Assembly (NCBI GenBank): GCA_029851415.1 | Contig: CM056742.1 | Location: 101,476,976-101,540,975 of the forward strand | Length of the DNA: 64,000 nt | From: Eretmocerus hayati | Taxonomy: Eukaryota > Arthropoda > Insecta > Hymenoptera > Aphelinidae | Direction of reading: 5' to 3' | In this document: positions 44,871-58,665 of the stretch, piece by piece | Position numbering within the stretch: the stretch's first letter is position 1 | Layout: every line of letters starts with the position of its first letter | Notes under the pieces: generated by a model | Told to the model about the DNA's origin: nothing | Databases searched by the model: none | What the model saw: the letters and a program-made list of their open reading frames with translations, nothing else | Position numbers and translations under genes: made by a program

Positions 44871-47223
44871 AATGAAAACAATTCCCACTGGGTCGCACAG
44901 CTCCCCTAGTCATCCAATCTTACATGTACCATGAATCCCACCCCACATCGAATTCCACTAAAACGCCCGGCGCGGCGAACTCATTATTTACGTTGAAAGA
45001 CAATATTTAACCTTGCGTCGAAATCATAGTAAATTTTGCTCTATGCGTAAACATGATGAAACTGAGATGATTCTACTTTATGTTCACATGAGTTAATTTT
45101 CCTCAACAATTAAAAGTACCAGCAGAATTGAGGAATGTTTGTACTAGTAAGCATGCCAGAAGCACTCTCACCTGTTCCTTCCCTATGGTTGTTCCGTCGC
45201 CTTTTCTCCCACCCCTGTGGCCTCCTGGAGATATGCAGCTTCCGTTCAATCTGTCAAATCATCGAATCCATCATCTTGTTAGACCCGTATATCCTGTGCA
45301 CAATGAGGAATTTTCTGAGCGAATATGGGAAGCTATCAATCGATTTGCAAATATCTGTCCATTGCAATGAGCACAGGTTTATCGGCGAATGCTACATTTT
45401 AGATTTGATACAGTTTCAACAGTTTCAACAGTTTCAGAGGATAGGCTGAATTCTCTTCAGGGCATCATTCTATAGACATCTACCATGGATATGAAATTCC
45501 CAAAAACCTTCAAAAGACTAAAGAGACCCGTCGACGCAGAAAAAGGACACATGTACGTACAGACACGGACAATGATCGATGGAGATAAACTTTTCACGCA
45601 CTAATGATGATAGTGCCAAGGAAGTGCGGCCCACACACGGAAAGCTTAGGCAAAAAGAGAGAATTGGTGGAAAATAGATCCCTGCGAGTAAGATCCCCAA
45701 GATTGGCGCATTCAAGAGATTTACTCACCATGAATGATGTTTAGTGTTTTGTTGTTGGTCGCTTTGCCTTCCTCCGAGTGGGTGATCTTGTTCATCATCT
45801 CAAAAATCATCTTGTACTTCTGGGAACTGTTTGGATTATGGGTAGACAAAATTCAGCTTCACTCTGTTCAACTGTGCCACTCCATTTTATTGAGAATCTC
45901 TGGATTGAAGATAGAATTATGATTAACAATGAGTTGCTATCATTTACCAATGGAAGAACCTGTTTTATGTTTTTATAATTTTTATAAGTATAATCTTTTA
46001 TATATATAAAAAATATTTTCTTATATGATAAAAATATTTTCATAATTTTCCTGAGATAGATCGACAGAGCAAACCATTGTGAAATATTGATCATGTCAGA
46101 TTCTTCAATCGAGTCTTTGTTTTCATAAACTAGTGTATCATTGCACCTTTTACTTACCGGTCTAGCCCTCCGACTCGTCACATCTGGAGTTAGCCTTCGA
46201 ATACATTACTGGATAATCAGGAGCGTCATCAAACTCTTCTCATGATAGGTTGAGACTGACTGATGCTCCTCGATCCTGCCGCTGTTTAAATGGTCCCAAC
46301 CAGTGCCCTCCAATGCCTTGCTTCGCCACGATGTGCTCTCACACACATACACAGACAAGTGTGAGTAGGGGTTCCCTCACTCAATCGTTCGATCGTTCGT
46401 CTTGGGCTTAGGCTGGCGTCGTGCGCTCGCTCGGTCACTCGCGGCGTGCGCTCGTTTGTCCATAATCCGGCCGATGGTCCAGTAAGTGAGCGAGCGCACG
46501 AAGCGAGCCCAAAAGCAAGCAAGTGATTAAATGACGAAGCGCACGTTCCACGACTCTATGGCTATACCTACATAGAACGCCCTGACGCACTGAGCGCAGG
46601 CGCGCACGAGCTCAAAACGACGGGATGGCCACGTCTACATGATGCGCCAACGCTTGCACCGGCGCTTGCGCCAGCGCAAGGTTTTACGGGTGGATCGGTG
46701 AAACAGATTGGAAATTGGAATCAACATTTTTCTCACTTGAATTAAAATCGGAAAGAAATGAATCTATTTTCGCAATCTTGATTTAGAATGAGAGATGAAA
46801 AATTACACTTTGGCAAATTTGAGTTAAAACTGAAAAAGAGAAGAAGTACAATTTTGCGGTTTCGAGTTCAAATTGGGACTGAAACTTGCTGTTTGCAGAC
46901 TTGAAATTGGCATTGAGGAAGAAAAATGAAAAATAGATTTCTGCAAACTCGAGCTCGGGCAACGCGAATTTCACTTTTGCATGGATTTTGAGAGGTATTT
47001 ATGTTGGTTAGCCGTTTCCATTATGAGTGATGACATGGATGAGCTAACCATCGATATCTCAAATGCGTGTGTGTGTGTGTGTGGGTGTGAGTGTATCGAA
47101 CATCAGCAGAGCTCCATTCCATCGTCAAGCAGATAATAGCAGACGACGCGGCAAACGACAACAAAACTTTGACGCCATGGCTCATGTGGAAAAATTGCAG
47201 TTTGTGATGCAGTTTTTGTGGCC
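44871..47223. other. Left-arm inner segment
   Basis: Mirrors 48330-50864. It contains frames open in both arms (45128-45449 region) without recognisable domains, a GC-rich stretch with repeated GCGCTCGCTC/GCGAGCGC words (46400-46520), a diverged short repeat of TTCAAAT/AAATTTGA-rich sequence (46785-46980), and a (GT)n tract at 47065-47092. No gene is called. Confidence 0.5.
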
Positions 47224-48329
47224 TTACATCACTCCTCAGGAAAGTTAATCACTGATCAGAGATCAGGGTGCACTATTGTCTAGACAGGTTCTTGAAACAA
47301 TAACAAGCTGCATTTAGTTTAGACCTTGAATACAAACATTGGTTGGAATAAAAACTATCTTGAAGCTTGGGAGTTCCTGCACATTAAGATTGGATAAAAA
47401 CTACGTCCATGACAGTCTTATCTTCAATCATTGTATCTATCTAAGTTCTCAGTTCAATGCAGTTTATGATAGTTTCAACTACTTGTTAAGAAGATAGTGC
47501 ACCTCAATCTTTAATCGGTCATCAAGATTGGATAACAACTACCTCCATGACAGTTTGATCTTCTACCATTGTATTCATCCAAGTTTCCAATTCATTGCAG
47601 GTTATGATAGTTTCAACTACTTATTAAGAAGATAGTGCATCTCAATCTTTGACCGGTAATCCAGTTTATCTATGGAGTGATGAGAAAATCCATGATCGGA
47701 GGGCCAACTTTCTTGATGCTCTGAAAGTAATGAGGTATCAGCAAATCAGATTCAGATATCAACTGAATTACTGGTTGAAGATTGAGGTACACTATTCTCT
47801 CAAGTAGTTGGAACTATTACAAAGTTCATCCAGCTTGATCAGAACTTGAATACAAACATCGGGTGGGAAATAAACTATCTTGAAGCTTGGCGTTTGGGAG
47901 TTATCTACACAAAAGTAGAATAACGACAAGTTCCATGACAGTTCATTTCTCTATCATTGTTTGTATTCAAGTTTTAAATTGAATGCAGATTGCAATAGTT
48001 TTGTCTGCTTGTTGAGGAAATAGAGCAACTCATTCTTTGACCAGTCATTCATACCATCTGTGAAGTGATGGTAAACACCATCGTTTAGGGTCAAATTTTA
48101 TATGCTCTGAGAGTAATGAGATGTGAGGAAAGCAGATCCAGCACCCAACTGAGCCACCTTTTAAAGATTTAGGTGCTCATGCAATTCTCTTAGCAAGTGG
48201 ATAGGACTACCTGAAACTGCGTTCAATTTTGAACTTGAATACAAACACTGATCACACTAAACTGTTAATTCATCACTTTTTTGACGAGAAAAATTAATGC
48301 AGGAGCAGCATGCTGAAACACATGAATGG
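47224..48329. repeat. Palindrome spacer made of alternating ~140-bp units
   Basis: Units such as 47382-47518 and 47520-47660 (ATTGGATAA-AACTAC, TTATGATAGTTTCAACTACT, AAGATAGTGCA) are direct copies, with a diverged copy near 47908-48052. Other copies run in reverse (near 47260-47360, 47780-47890 and 48165-48260, with ACTATTCTCTCAAGTAGTTG-type sequence). The centre is thus itself an array of inverted units and encodes nothing visible. Confidence 0.65.
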
Positions 48330-50864
48330 CCACAAAAACTGCATCACAAACTGCAATTTTTCCACATGAGCCATGGCGTCAAAGTTTTGTTGTCGTTTGC
48401 CGCGTCGTCTGCTATTATCTGCTTGACGATGGTATGGAGCTCTGCTGATGTTCGATACACTCACACCCACACACACACACACACACGCATTTGAGATATC
48501 GATGGTTAGCTCATCCATGTCGACACTCATAATGGAAACGACTAACCAACATAAGTACCTCTCAAAATCCATGCAAAAGTGAAATTCGCGTTGCCCGAGA
48601 TCGAGTTCGCAGAAATCTATTTTTCATTTTTCTTCCTCAATGCCAATTTCAAGTCTGCAAACAGCAAGTTTCAGTTCCAATTTGAACTCGAAACCGCAAA
48701 ATTGTACTTCTTCTCTTTTTCAGTTTTAACTCAAATTTGCCAAAGTGTAATTTTTCATCTCTCATTCTAAAGCGAGATTGCGAAAATAAATTCATTTCTT
48801 TCCGATTTTAATTCAAGTGAGAAAAATGTTGATTCCAATTTCCAATCTGTTTCACCGATCTACCCGTAAAACCTTGCGCTGGCGCAAGCGCCGGTGCAAG
48901 CGTTGGCGCATCATGTAGACGTGGCCATTCCGTCGTTTTGGGCTCGTGCGCGCCTGCGCTCAGTGCGTCAGCGCGTTCTATGTAGGTATAGCCATAGAGT
49001 CGTGGCACGTGCGCTTCGTCATTCAATCACTTGCTTGCTTTTGGGCTCGCTTCGTGCGCTCGCTCACTTACTGGACCATCGGCCGGATTATGGACAAACG
49101 AGCGCACGCCGCGGGTGACCGAGCAAGCGCACGACGCCAGCCTAAGCCCAAGACGAACGATCGAACGATTGAGTGAGGGAACCCCTACTCACACTTGTGT
49201 GTGTATGTGTGTGAGAGCACATCGTGGCGAAGCAAGGCATTAGAGGGCACTGGTTGGGACCACATAAACAGCGGAAGGATCGAGGAGCGTCAGTCAGTCT
49301 CAACCTATCATGAGAAGAGTTCGATGACGCTCCTGATTATCCAGTAATTGATTCGAAGGCTAACTCCAGATGTGACGAGTCGGAGGGCTAGACCGGTAAG
49401 GAAAAGGACTTATACCTAATAAAATTGATACAGAATACAGAATATGAATATAATGAGATAAATGATCAAATCATTGAAGGGCCCCCCCCCTTTTGAAATG
49501 GGGAGTTACATATCAAAATAGTATCCGGTGCACTGCCCCCCCCCTACGCAGCGTTGCCTCCCCTCATATCCGGGTGCAAGTGAGCCATCCCTCGTAGGTG
49601 CAATGATACACTAGTTCATGAAAACAAAAACTCGATTGAAGAATCTGACATGATCAATATTTCACAATGGTTGGCTCTGTCGATCTATCTCAGGAAAATT
49701 ATGAAAATATTTTTTATATATATAAAAAATTATAGTTATAAAAATTATAAAAACATAAAACAGGTTCTTCCATTGGTAAATAATAGCAACTCATTAATAA
49801 TCATAATTTCATCTTCAATCCAGAGATTCTCAATAAAATGGAGTGGCACAGTTAAACAGAGTGAAGCTGAATTTTGTCCACCCATAATCCAAACAGTTCC
49901 CAGAAGTATAAGATGATTTTTGGGATGATGAACAAGATCACCCACTCGGAGGAAGGCATAGCGGCCAACAACAAAACACTAAACATCATTCATGGTGAGG
50001 AAATCTCTTGAATGCGCCAATCCTGGGGATCTTACTCGCAGGGATCTATTTTCCACCAATTCTCTCTTTTTGCCCAAGCTTTCCGTGTGTGGGCCGCACT
50101 TCCTTGGCACTATCATCATTAGTGCGTGAGAGGTTTATCTTCATCGATCATTGTCCGTGTCTGTACGTACATGTGTCCTTTTTCTGCGTCGAAACCACCG
50201 AAAGACTAAAGAGACCCTTTAGTCTTTCGGAGGTTTTTGGGAATTTCATATCCATGGTAGATGTCTATAGAATGATGCCCTGGAGAGAATTCAGCCTATC
50301 CTCTGAAACTGTTGAAACTGTTGAAACTGTATAAAATCTAAAATGTAGCATTCGCCGATAAACCTGTGCTCATTGCAATGGACAGATATTTGCAAATCGA
50401 CTGATAGCTTCCCATACTCGCTCAGGAAATTCCTCATTGTGCACAGGATATACGGTTCTAACAAGATGATGGATTCGATGATTTGACAGATTAAACGGAA
50501 GCTGCATATCTCCAGGAGGCCACAGGGGTGGAAGAAAAGGCGACGGAACAACCATAGGGAAGGAACAGGTGAGAGTGCTTCTGGCATGCTTACTAGTACA
50601 AACATTCCTCAATTCTGCTGGTACTTTTAATTGTTGAGGAAAATTAACTCATGTGAACATAAAGTAGAATCATCTCAGTTTCATCATGTCCACGCATAGA
50701 GCAAAATTTACTATGATTTCGACGCAAGGTTGAATATTGTCTTTCAACGTAAATAATGAGTTCGCCGCGCCGGGCGTTTTAGTGGAATTCGATGTGGGGT
50801 GGGATTCATGGTACATGTAAGATTGGATGACTAGGGGAATCTGTGCGACCCAGTGGGAATTGTT
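48330..50864. other. Right-arm inner segment
   Basis: Reverse complement of 44871-47223, including a (CA)n tract near 48,464-48,485 and the GCGCTCGCTC-rich stretch near 49,030-49,140. It differs from the left arm by scattered substitutions and by the insertion at 49401-49594. Confidence 0.6.
49401..49594. mobile_element. ~190-bp insertion present only in the right arm
   Basis: The left arm reads (in reverse complement) GACCGGTAAGTAAAAGGTGC without interruption, whereas the right arm has about 190 extra bases after GACCGGTAAG. The insert contains two C-rich runs (about 49482-49490 and 49536-49544) and has no obvious terminal repeats. Confidence 0.65.
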
Positions 50865-53800
50865 TTCATTTGAGGGGATGGTCACTGTGCGAAATCCAGC
50901 TGCCAAAATGATCGGCCGGGGGAGCGAGGGTGGGAATTCTTCACATTCAGGGGATAGTCACTGTGGGATGAGTTCACAAGTACTAGCTACCAGAATGGTC
51001 GGCCAGGAAAGTGAGGGTGAGGTTGCCTCTCTTTTCAGGAAATAGTAACAGTGAAAAAAATGTTCAAGTACCAGCTGCCAAAGTGGTCGGCCGGGGAATC
51101 GAGGGTGGGAATTCTCTACTTCGAGGGGTTAGTCACTGCTGAATGAATCCACAAGTACTAGCTGCCAAAGTGGCCGGCCAGGAAAGTGAGGGTGGGGTTT
51201 CTTTTCTTTTCAGGAATTAGTAACAGTGAAGTAAATGTTCAAGTACCAGCTGCCAAAGTGGTCGGCCGGGAAATCGAGGGTGGGAATTCTCCACATTCGA
51301 GGGATAGTCACTGTGGGATGAGTTCACAAGTACTAGCTGCCAAAGTGGTCGGCCAGGGAAGTGAGGGTGGGGGTTCTTCATATTCAGGGGATAGTAACTG
51401 TGGGATGAGTTCACAAGTACTGGCTGTCAAAGCGGTCGGCCAGAAAAGTGGGGGTGGGGTTTCTCTCCTTTTCAGGAAATAGTAACAGTGAAATGAATGT
51501 CCAAGTACCAGCTGCGAAAGTGGTCGGCCGGGAAATCGAGGGTGGGAATTCTTCACATTCAGGCGATAGTCACTGTGGGATGAGTTCACAAGTACTAGCT
51601 GCCAAAATGATCGGCCGGGGAAGTGGGGTTGGGAATCCTTCACATTCAGGGGATAGTCACTGTGGGATGAGTTCACAAGTTTTAGCTGCCCGAATGGTCG
51701 GCCAGGAAAGTGAGGGTGGGGTTGCTTTTCTTTTCAGGAAATAGTAACAGTGAAATAAATGTTCAAGTACCAGCTGCCAAAGTGGTCGGCCGGGAAATCG
51801 AGGGTGGGAATTCTTTACATTCGAGGGGTGAGTCACTGATGAATGAATTCACAAGTACTAGCTGCCAAAGTGGTCGGCCAGGGAAGTGAGGGTGGGGTTT
51901 CTCTTCTTTTCAGGAAATAGTAACAGTGAAATTAATGTTCAAGTACCAGCTGCCAAAGTGGTCGGCCGGGAAATCGAGGGTGGGAATTCTTCACATTCAG
52001 GGGATAGTCACTGTGGGATGAGTTCACAAGTACTAGCTGCCAAAGTGGTCGGCCAGGAAAGTGAGGGTGGGGGTTCTTCATATTCAGGGGATAGTCACTG
52101 TGGGATGAGTTCACAAGTACTAGCTGCCAAAGCGGTCGGCCAGGAAAGTGAGGGTTGGGTTTGTTTCCTTTTCAGGGAATAGTAACAGTGAAATAAATGT
52201 TCAAGTACCAGCTGCGAAAGTGGTCGGCCGGGAAATCGAGGGTGGGAATTCTTCACATTCAGGGGATAGTCACTGTGGGATGAGGTCACAAGTACTAGCT
52301 GCCAAAATGATCGGATGGGGAAGCGAGGGTGGGAATTCTTCACATTCAGGGGATAGTCACTGTGGGATGAGTCCACAAGTACTAGCTGCCAAAGTGGTCG
52401 GCCAGGAAAGTGAGGGTGGGGTTTCTTTTCTTTTCAGGGAATAGTATCAGAGGAATAAACGTTCAAGTACGAGCTGCCAAAGTGGTCGGCCGGGAAATCG
52501 AGGGTGGGAATTCCTTACATTCGAGGGGTTAGTGACTGTTGGATGGATTCACAAGTACTAGCTGCCAAAGTGGCCGGCCAGGAAAGTGAGGGTGGGGTTT
52601 CTTTCCTTTTCAGGAAATAGTAACAGTGTGATAAATGTTCAAGTACCAGCTGCCAAAGTGGTCGGCCAGGAAAGTGAGGGTGGGGTTTCTTTTCTTTTCA
52701 GGGAATAGTATCAGAGGAATAAACGTTCAAGTACGAGCTGCCAAAGTGGTCGGCCGGGAAATCGAGGGTGGGAATTCCTTACATTCGAGGGGTTAGTGAC
52801 TGTTGGATGGATTCACAAGTACTAGCTGCCAAAGTGGCCGGCCAGGAAAGTGAGGGTGGGGTTTCTTTCCTTTTCAGGAAATAGTAACAGTGTGATAAAT
52901 GTTCAAGTACCAGCTGCCAAAGTGGTCGGCCAGGGAAGTGAGGGTGGGGTTTCTTTCCTTTTCAGGAAATAGTAACAGTGGAATTAATGTTCAAGTACCA
53001 GCTGCCAAAGTGGTCGGCCGGGAAATCGAGGGTGGGAATTCTTCACTTTCAGGGGATAGTCACTGTGGGATGAGTTCACAAGTACTAGCTGCCAAAGTGG
53101 TCGGCCAGGAAAGTGAGGGTGGGAATTCTTCACATTCGAGGGGATTGTCACTGTGGGATGAGTTCACAAGTACTAGCTGCCAAAGTGGTCGGCCAGGAAA
53201 GTGAGGGTGGGGTTTCTTTTCTTTCCAGGGAATAGTAACTGTGAAATGAATGTTCAAGTACCAGCTGCCGAAACGGTCGGCCGGGAAATCGAGGGTGGGA
53301 ATTCCTTACATTCGAGGGGTTAGTGACTGTTGGATGGATTCACAAGTACTAGCTGCCAAAGTGGCCGGCCAGGGAAGTGAGGGTGGGGTTTCTTTCCTTT
53401 TCAGGAAATAGTAACAGTGTGATAAATGTTCAAGTACCAGCTGCCAAAGTGGTCGGCCGGGAAATCGAGGGTGGGAATTCTTCACTTTCAGGGGATAGTC
53501 ACTGTGGGATGAGTTCACAAGTACTAGCTGCCAAAGTGATCGGCCAGGAAAGTGAGGGTGGGAATTCTTCACATTCGAGGGGATAGTCACTGTGGGATGA
53601 GTTCACAAGTACTAGCTGCCAAAGTGGTCGGCCAGGAAAGTGAGAGTGGGGTTTCTTTCCTTCCCAGGAAATAGTAACAGTGAAATAAATGTTCAAGTAC
53701 CAGCTGCCAAAGTGGTCGGCCAGGGAAGTGAGGGTGGGGTTTCTTTTCTTTTCAGGTAATAGTAACAGTGGAATTAATGTTCAAGTACCAGCTGCCAAAG

Positions 53801-56800
53801 TGGTCGGCCGGGAAATCCAGGGTGGGAATTCTTCACATTCATGGGAACGTCACTGTGGGATGAGTTCACAAGTACTAGCTGCCAAAGTGGTCGGCCAGGA
53901 AAGTGAGGGTGGGGGTTCTTTATATTCAGGGGATAGTCACTGTGGGATGAGTTCACAAGTACTAGCTGCCAAAGTGGTCGGCCAAGAAAGTGAGGGTGGG
54001 AATTCTCCACATTCGAGGGGATAGTCACTGTGGGATGAATTTATAAGTACTAGCTGCCCGAATGGTCGGCCAGGAAAGTGAGGGTGGGGTTTTCTTTCCT
54101 TCCCAGGAAATAGTAACAGTGAAATAAATGTTCAAGTACCAGCTGCCAAAGTGGTCGGCCAGGGAAGTGAGGGTGGGGTTTCTTTTCTTTTCAGGTAATA
54201 GTAACAGTGGAATTAATGTTCAAGTACCAGCTGCCAAAGTGGTCGGCCGGGAAATCCAGGGTGGGAATTCTTCACATTCATGGGAACGTCACTGTGGGAT
54301 GAGTTCACAAGTACTAGCTACCAAAGTGGTCGGCCAGGGAAGTGAGGGTGGGGTTTCTTTTCTTTTCAGGATATAGTAACAGTGAAATTAATGTTCAAAA
54401 ACCAGCTGCCAAAGTGGTCGGCCGGGAAATCGAGGGTGGGAATCCTTCACATTCAGGCGATAGTCACTGTGGGATGAGTTCACAAGTACTAGCTGCCAAA
54501 ATGATCGGCCGGGGAAGTGGGGGTGGGAATCCTTTACATTCAGGGGATAGTCACTGTGGGATGAGTTCACAAGTACTAGCTGCCAAAGTGGTCGGCCAGG
54601 AAAGTGAGGATGGGGGTTCTTTTTATTCAGGGGATAGTCGCTGTGGGATGAATTCACAAGTTTCAGCTGCCCGAATGGTCGGCCAGGAAAGTGAGGCTGG
54701 GGTTGCTTTCCTTTTCAGGAAATAGTAACAGTGAAATAAATGTTCAAGTACCAGCTGCCAAAGTGGTCGGCCGGGAAATCGAGGGTGGGAATTCTTTACA
54801 TTCGAGGGGTTAGTCACTAATGGATGAATTCACAAGTACTAGCTGCCGAAGTGTTCGGCCAGGGAAGTGAGGTTGGGGTTTCCTCTCTTTTCAGGAAATA
54901 GTAACAGTGAAATAAATGTTCAAGTACCAGCTGCCAATATGGTCGGCCGGGAAATCGAGGGTGGGAATTCTTTACATTCGAGGGGTTAGTCACTGATGGA
55001 TGAATTCACAAGTACTAGCTGCCGAAGTGGTCGGCCAGGGAAGTGAGGTTGGGGTTTCTTTTCTTTTCAGGAAATAGTAACAGTGAAATTAACGTTCAAG
55101 TACCAGCTGCCAAAGTGGTCGGCCGGGAAATCGAGGGTGGGAATTCTTCACATTCAGGGGATAGTCACTGTGGGATGAGTTGACAAGTACTAGCTGCCAA
55201 AGTGGTCGGCCAGGAAAGTGAGGGTGGGGGTTCTTCATATTCAGGGGATAGTCACTGTGGGATGAGTTCACGAGTACTAGCTGCCAAAGCGGTCGGCCAG
55301 GAAAGTGAGGGTTGTGTTTGTTTCCTTTTCAGGAAATAGTAACAGTGAAATAAATGTTCAAGTACCAGCTGCGAAAGTGGTCGGCCGGGAAATCGAGGGT
55401 GGGAATTCTTCACATTCAGGGGATAGTCACTGTGGGATGAGGTCACAAGTACTAGCTGCCAAAATGATCGGCCGGGGAAGCGAGGGTGGGAATTCTTCAC
55501 ATTCAGGGGATAGTCACTGTGGGATGAGTTCACAAGTACTAGCTGCCCGAATGGTCGGCCAGGAAAGTGAGAGTGGGGTTGCTTCTCTTTTCAGGGAATA
55601 GTAACAGAGGAATAAATGTTCAAGTACCAGCTGCCAAAGTGGTCGGCCGGGAAATCGAGGGTGGGGATTCTTCACATTCGAGGGGTTAGTCACTGATTAA
55701 TGAATTCTCAAGTACTAGCTGCCAAAGTGGCCGGCCAGGAAAGTGAGGGTGGGGTTTCTCTCCTTCCCAGGAGATAAACAGTGAAATAAATGTTCAAGTA
55801 CCAGCTGCCAAAGTGGTCGGCCAGGGAAGTGAGGGTGGGGTTACTTTCCTTTTCAGGTAATAGTGACAGTGGAATTAATGTTCAAGTACCAGCTGCCAAA
55901 GTGGTCGGCCGGGAAATCCAGGGTGGGAATTCTTCTCATTCATGGGATAGTCACTGTGGGATGAGTTCACAAGTACTAGCTGCCAAAGTGGTCGGACAGG
56001 AAAGTGAGGGTGGGGGTTCTTTATATTCAGGGGATAGTCACTGTGGGTCGAGTTCACAAGTACTAGCTGCCAAAGTGGTCGGCCAGGGAAGTGAGGGTGG
56101 GGTTTCTTTTCATTCCAGGGAATAGTAACTGTGAAATAAATGTTCAAGTACCAGCTGCCAAAACGGTCGGCCGGGAAATCGAGGGTGGGAATTCCTTACA
56201 TTCGAGGGGTTAGTGACTGTTGGATGGATTCACAAGTACTAGCTGCCAAAGTGGCCGGCCAGGAAAGTGAGGGTGGGGTTTCTTCCCTTTTCAGGAAATA
56301 GTAACAGTGAAATTAATGTTCAAAAACCAGCTGCCAAAGTGGTCGGCCGGGAAATCGAGGGTGGGAATCCTTCACATTCAGGCGATAGTCACTGTGGGAT
56401 GAGTTCACAAGTACTAGCTGCCAAAATGATCGGCCGGGGAAGTGGGGGTGGGAATCCTTTACATTCAGGGGATAGTCACTGTGGGTCGAGTTCACAAGTA
56501 CTAGCTGCCAAAGTGGTCGGCCTGGGAAGTGAGGGTGGGGTTTCTTTTCATTCCAGGGAATAGTAACTGTGAAATAAATGTTCAAGTACCAGCTGCCAAA
56601 ACGGTCGGCCGGGAAATCGAGGGTGGGAATTCCTTACATTCGAGGGGATAGTCACTGTGGGATGAGTTCACAAGTACTAGCTGCCCGAATGGTCGGCCAG
56701 GAAAGTGAGAGTGGGGTTGCTTCTCTTTTCAGGGAATAGTAACAGAGGAATAAATGTTCAAGTACCAGCTGCCAAAGTGGTCGGCCGGGAAATCGAGGGT

Positions 56801-58665
56801 GGGGATTCTTCACATTCGAGGGGTTAGTCACTGATTAATGAATTCTCAAGTACTAGCTGCCAAAGTGGCCGGCCAGGAAAGTGAGGGTGGGGTTTCTTTC
56901 CTTCCCAGGAGATAAACAGTGAAATAAATGTTCAAGTACCAGCTGCCAAAGTGGTCGGCCAGGGAAGTGAGGGTGGGGTTTCTTTCCTTTTCAGGTAATA
57001 GTGACAGTGGAATTAATGTTCAAGTACCAGCTGCCAAAGTGGTCGGCCGGGAAATCCAGGGTGGGAATTCTTCTCATTCATGGGATAGTCACTGTGGGAT
57101 GAGTTCACAAGTGCTAGCTGCCAAAGTGGTCGGCCAGGGAAGTGAGGGTGGGGTTTCTTTTCATTCCAGGGAATAGTAACTGTGAAATAAATGTTCAAGT
57201 ACCAGCTGCCAAAACGGTCGGCCGGGAAATCGAGGGTGGGAATTCCTTACATTCGAGGGGTTAGTGACTGTTGGATGGATTCACAAGTACTAGCTGCCGA
57301 AGTGGCCGGCCAGGAAAGTGAGGGTGGGGTTTCTTTCCTTTTCAGGAAATAGTAACAGTGTGATAAATGTTCAAGTACCAGCTGCCAAAGTGGTCGGCCA
57401 GGGAAGTGAGGGTGGGATTTCTTTCCTTTTCAGGAAACAGTAACAGTGGAATTAATGTTCAAGTACCAGCTGCCAAAGTGGTCGGCCGGGAAATCGAGGG
57501 TGGGAATTCTTCACTTTCAGGGGATAGTCACTGTGGGATGAGTTCACAAGTACTAGCTACCAAAGTGGTCGGCCAGGAAAGTGAGGGTGGGAATTCTTCA
57601 CATTCGAGGGGATAGTCACTGTGGGATGAATTTATAAGTACTAGCTGCCCGAATGGTCGGCCAGGAAAGTGAGAGTGGGGTTGCTTCTCTTTTCAGGAAA
57701 TAGTAACAGAGGAATAAATGTTCAAGTACCAGCTGCCAAAGTGGTCGGCCGGGAAATCGAGGGTGAGAATTCTTTACATTCGAGGGGTTAGTCACTGATT
57801 AATGAATTCTCAAGTACTAGCTGCCAATGTGGCCGGCCAGGAAAGTGAGGGTGGGGTTTCTTTCCTTCCCAGGATATAGTAACAGTGAAATAAATGTTCA
57901 AGTACCAGCTGCCAAAGTGGTCGGCCAGGGAAGTGAGGGTGGGGTTTCTTTTCTTCTCAGGTCATAATAACAGTGGAATTAATGTTCAAGTACCAGCTGC
58001 CAAAGTGGTCGGCCGGGAAATCCAGGGTGGGAATTCTTCACATTCATGGGATAGTCACTGCGGGATGAGTTCACAAGTACTAGCTGCCAAAGTGGTCGGC
58101 CAGGAAAGTGAGGCTGGGTGTTCTTTATATTCAGGGGATAGTCACTGTGGGATGAGTTCACAAATACTAGCTGCCAAAGTGGTCGGCCAGGAAAGTGAGG
58201 GTGGGGTTTCTTTTCTTTCCAGGGAATAGTAACTGTGAAATAAATGTTCGAGTACCAGCTGCCAAAACGGTCGGCCGGGAAATCGAGGGTGGGAATTCCT
58301 TACATTCGAGGGGTTAGTGACTGTTGGATTGATTCACAAGTACTAGCTGCCAAAGTGGTCGGCCAGGGAAGTGAGGGTGGGGTTTCTTTCCTTCTCAGGA
58401 AATAGTAACAGAGGAATTAATGTTCAAGTACCAGCTGCCAAAGTGGTCGGCCGGGAAATCGAGGGTGGGAATTCTTCACTTTCAGGGGATAGTCACTGTG
58501 GGATGAGTTCACAAGTACTAGCTGCCAAAGTGGTCGGCCAGGAAAGTGAGGGTGGGAATTCTTCACATTCGAGGGGATAGTCACTGTGGGATGAATTTAT
58601 AAGTACCAGCTCCCAGAGTGGTCGGCCGGGAAAGCGAGGGTGGGATTTCTCTTCATTTGACTAAA
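50865..58665 (-). repeat. 87-bp tandem array, right arm (~90 units)
   Basis: The same three-subtype 87-bp unit as 42490-44870, in reverse orientation and about 5.4 kb longer. Large blocks are near-identical, for example 52440-52630 versus 52700-52890, and 55560-55780 versus 56690-56910, which shows recent internal duplication. Unequal length between arms implies expansion after the palindrome arose. Confidence 0.95.

Noticed and set aside
42945..44881. Repetitive proteins of about 29-residue period in the 87-bp arrays
   Set aside because: 87 is divisible by three, so open frames arise on both strands by chance; there is no consistent start, end or codon pattern, and the same holds for 50865-58665.
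45128..45449. Protein-coding gene conserved in both arms
   Set aside because: Two overlapping frames are equally conserved between arms, as expected for a young duplication; there is no domain in either.
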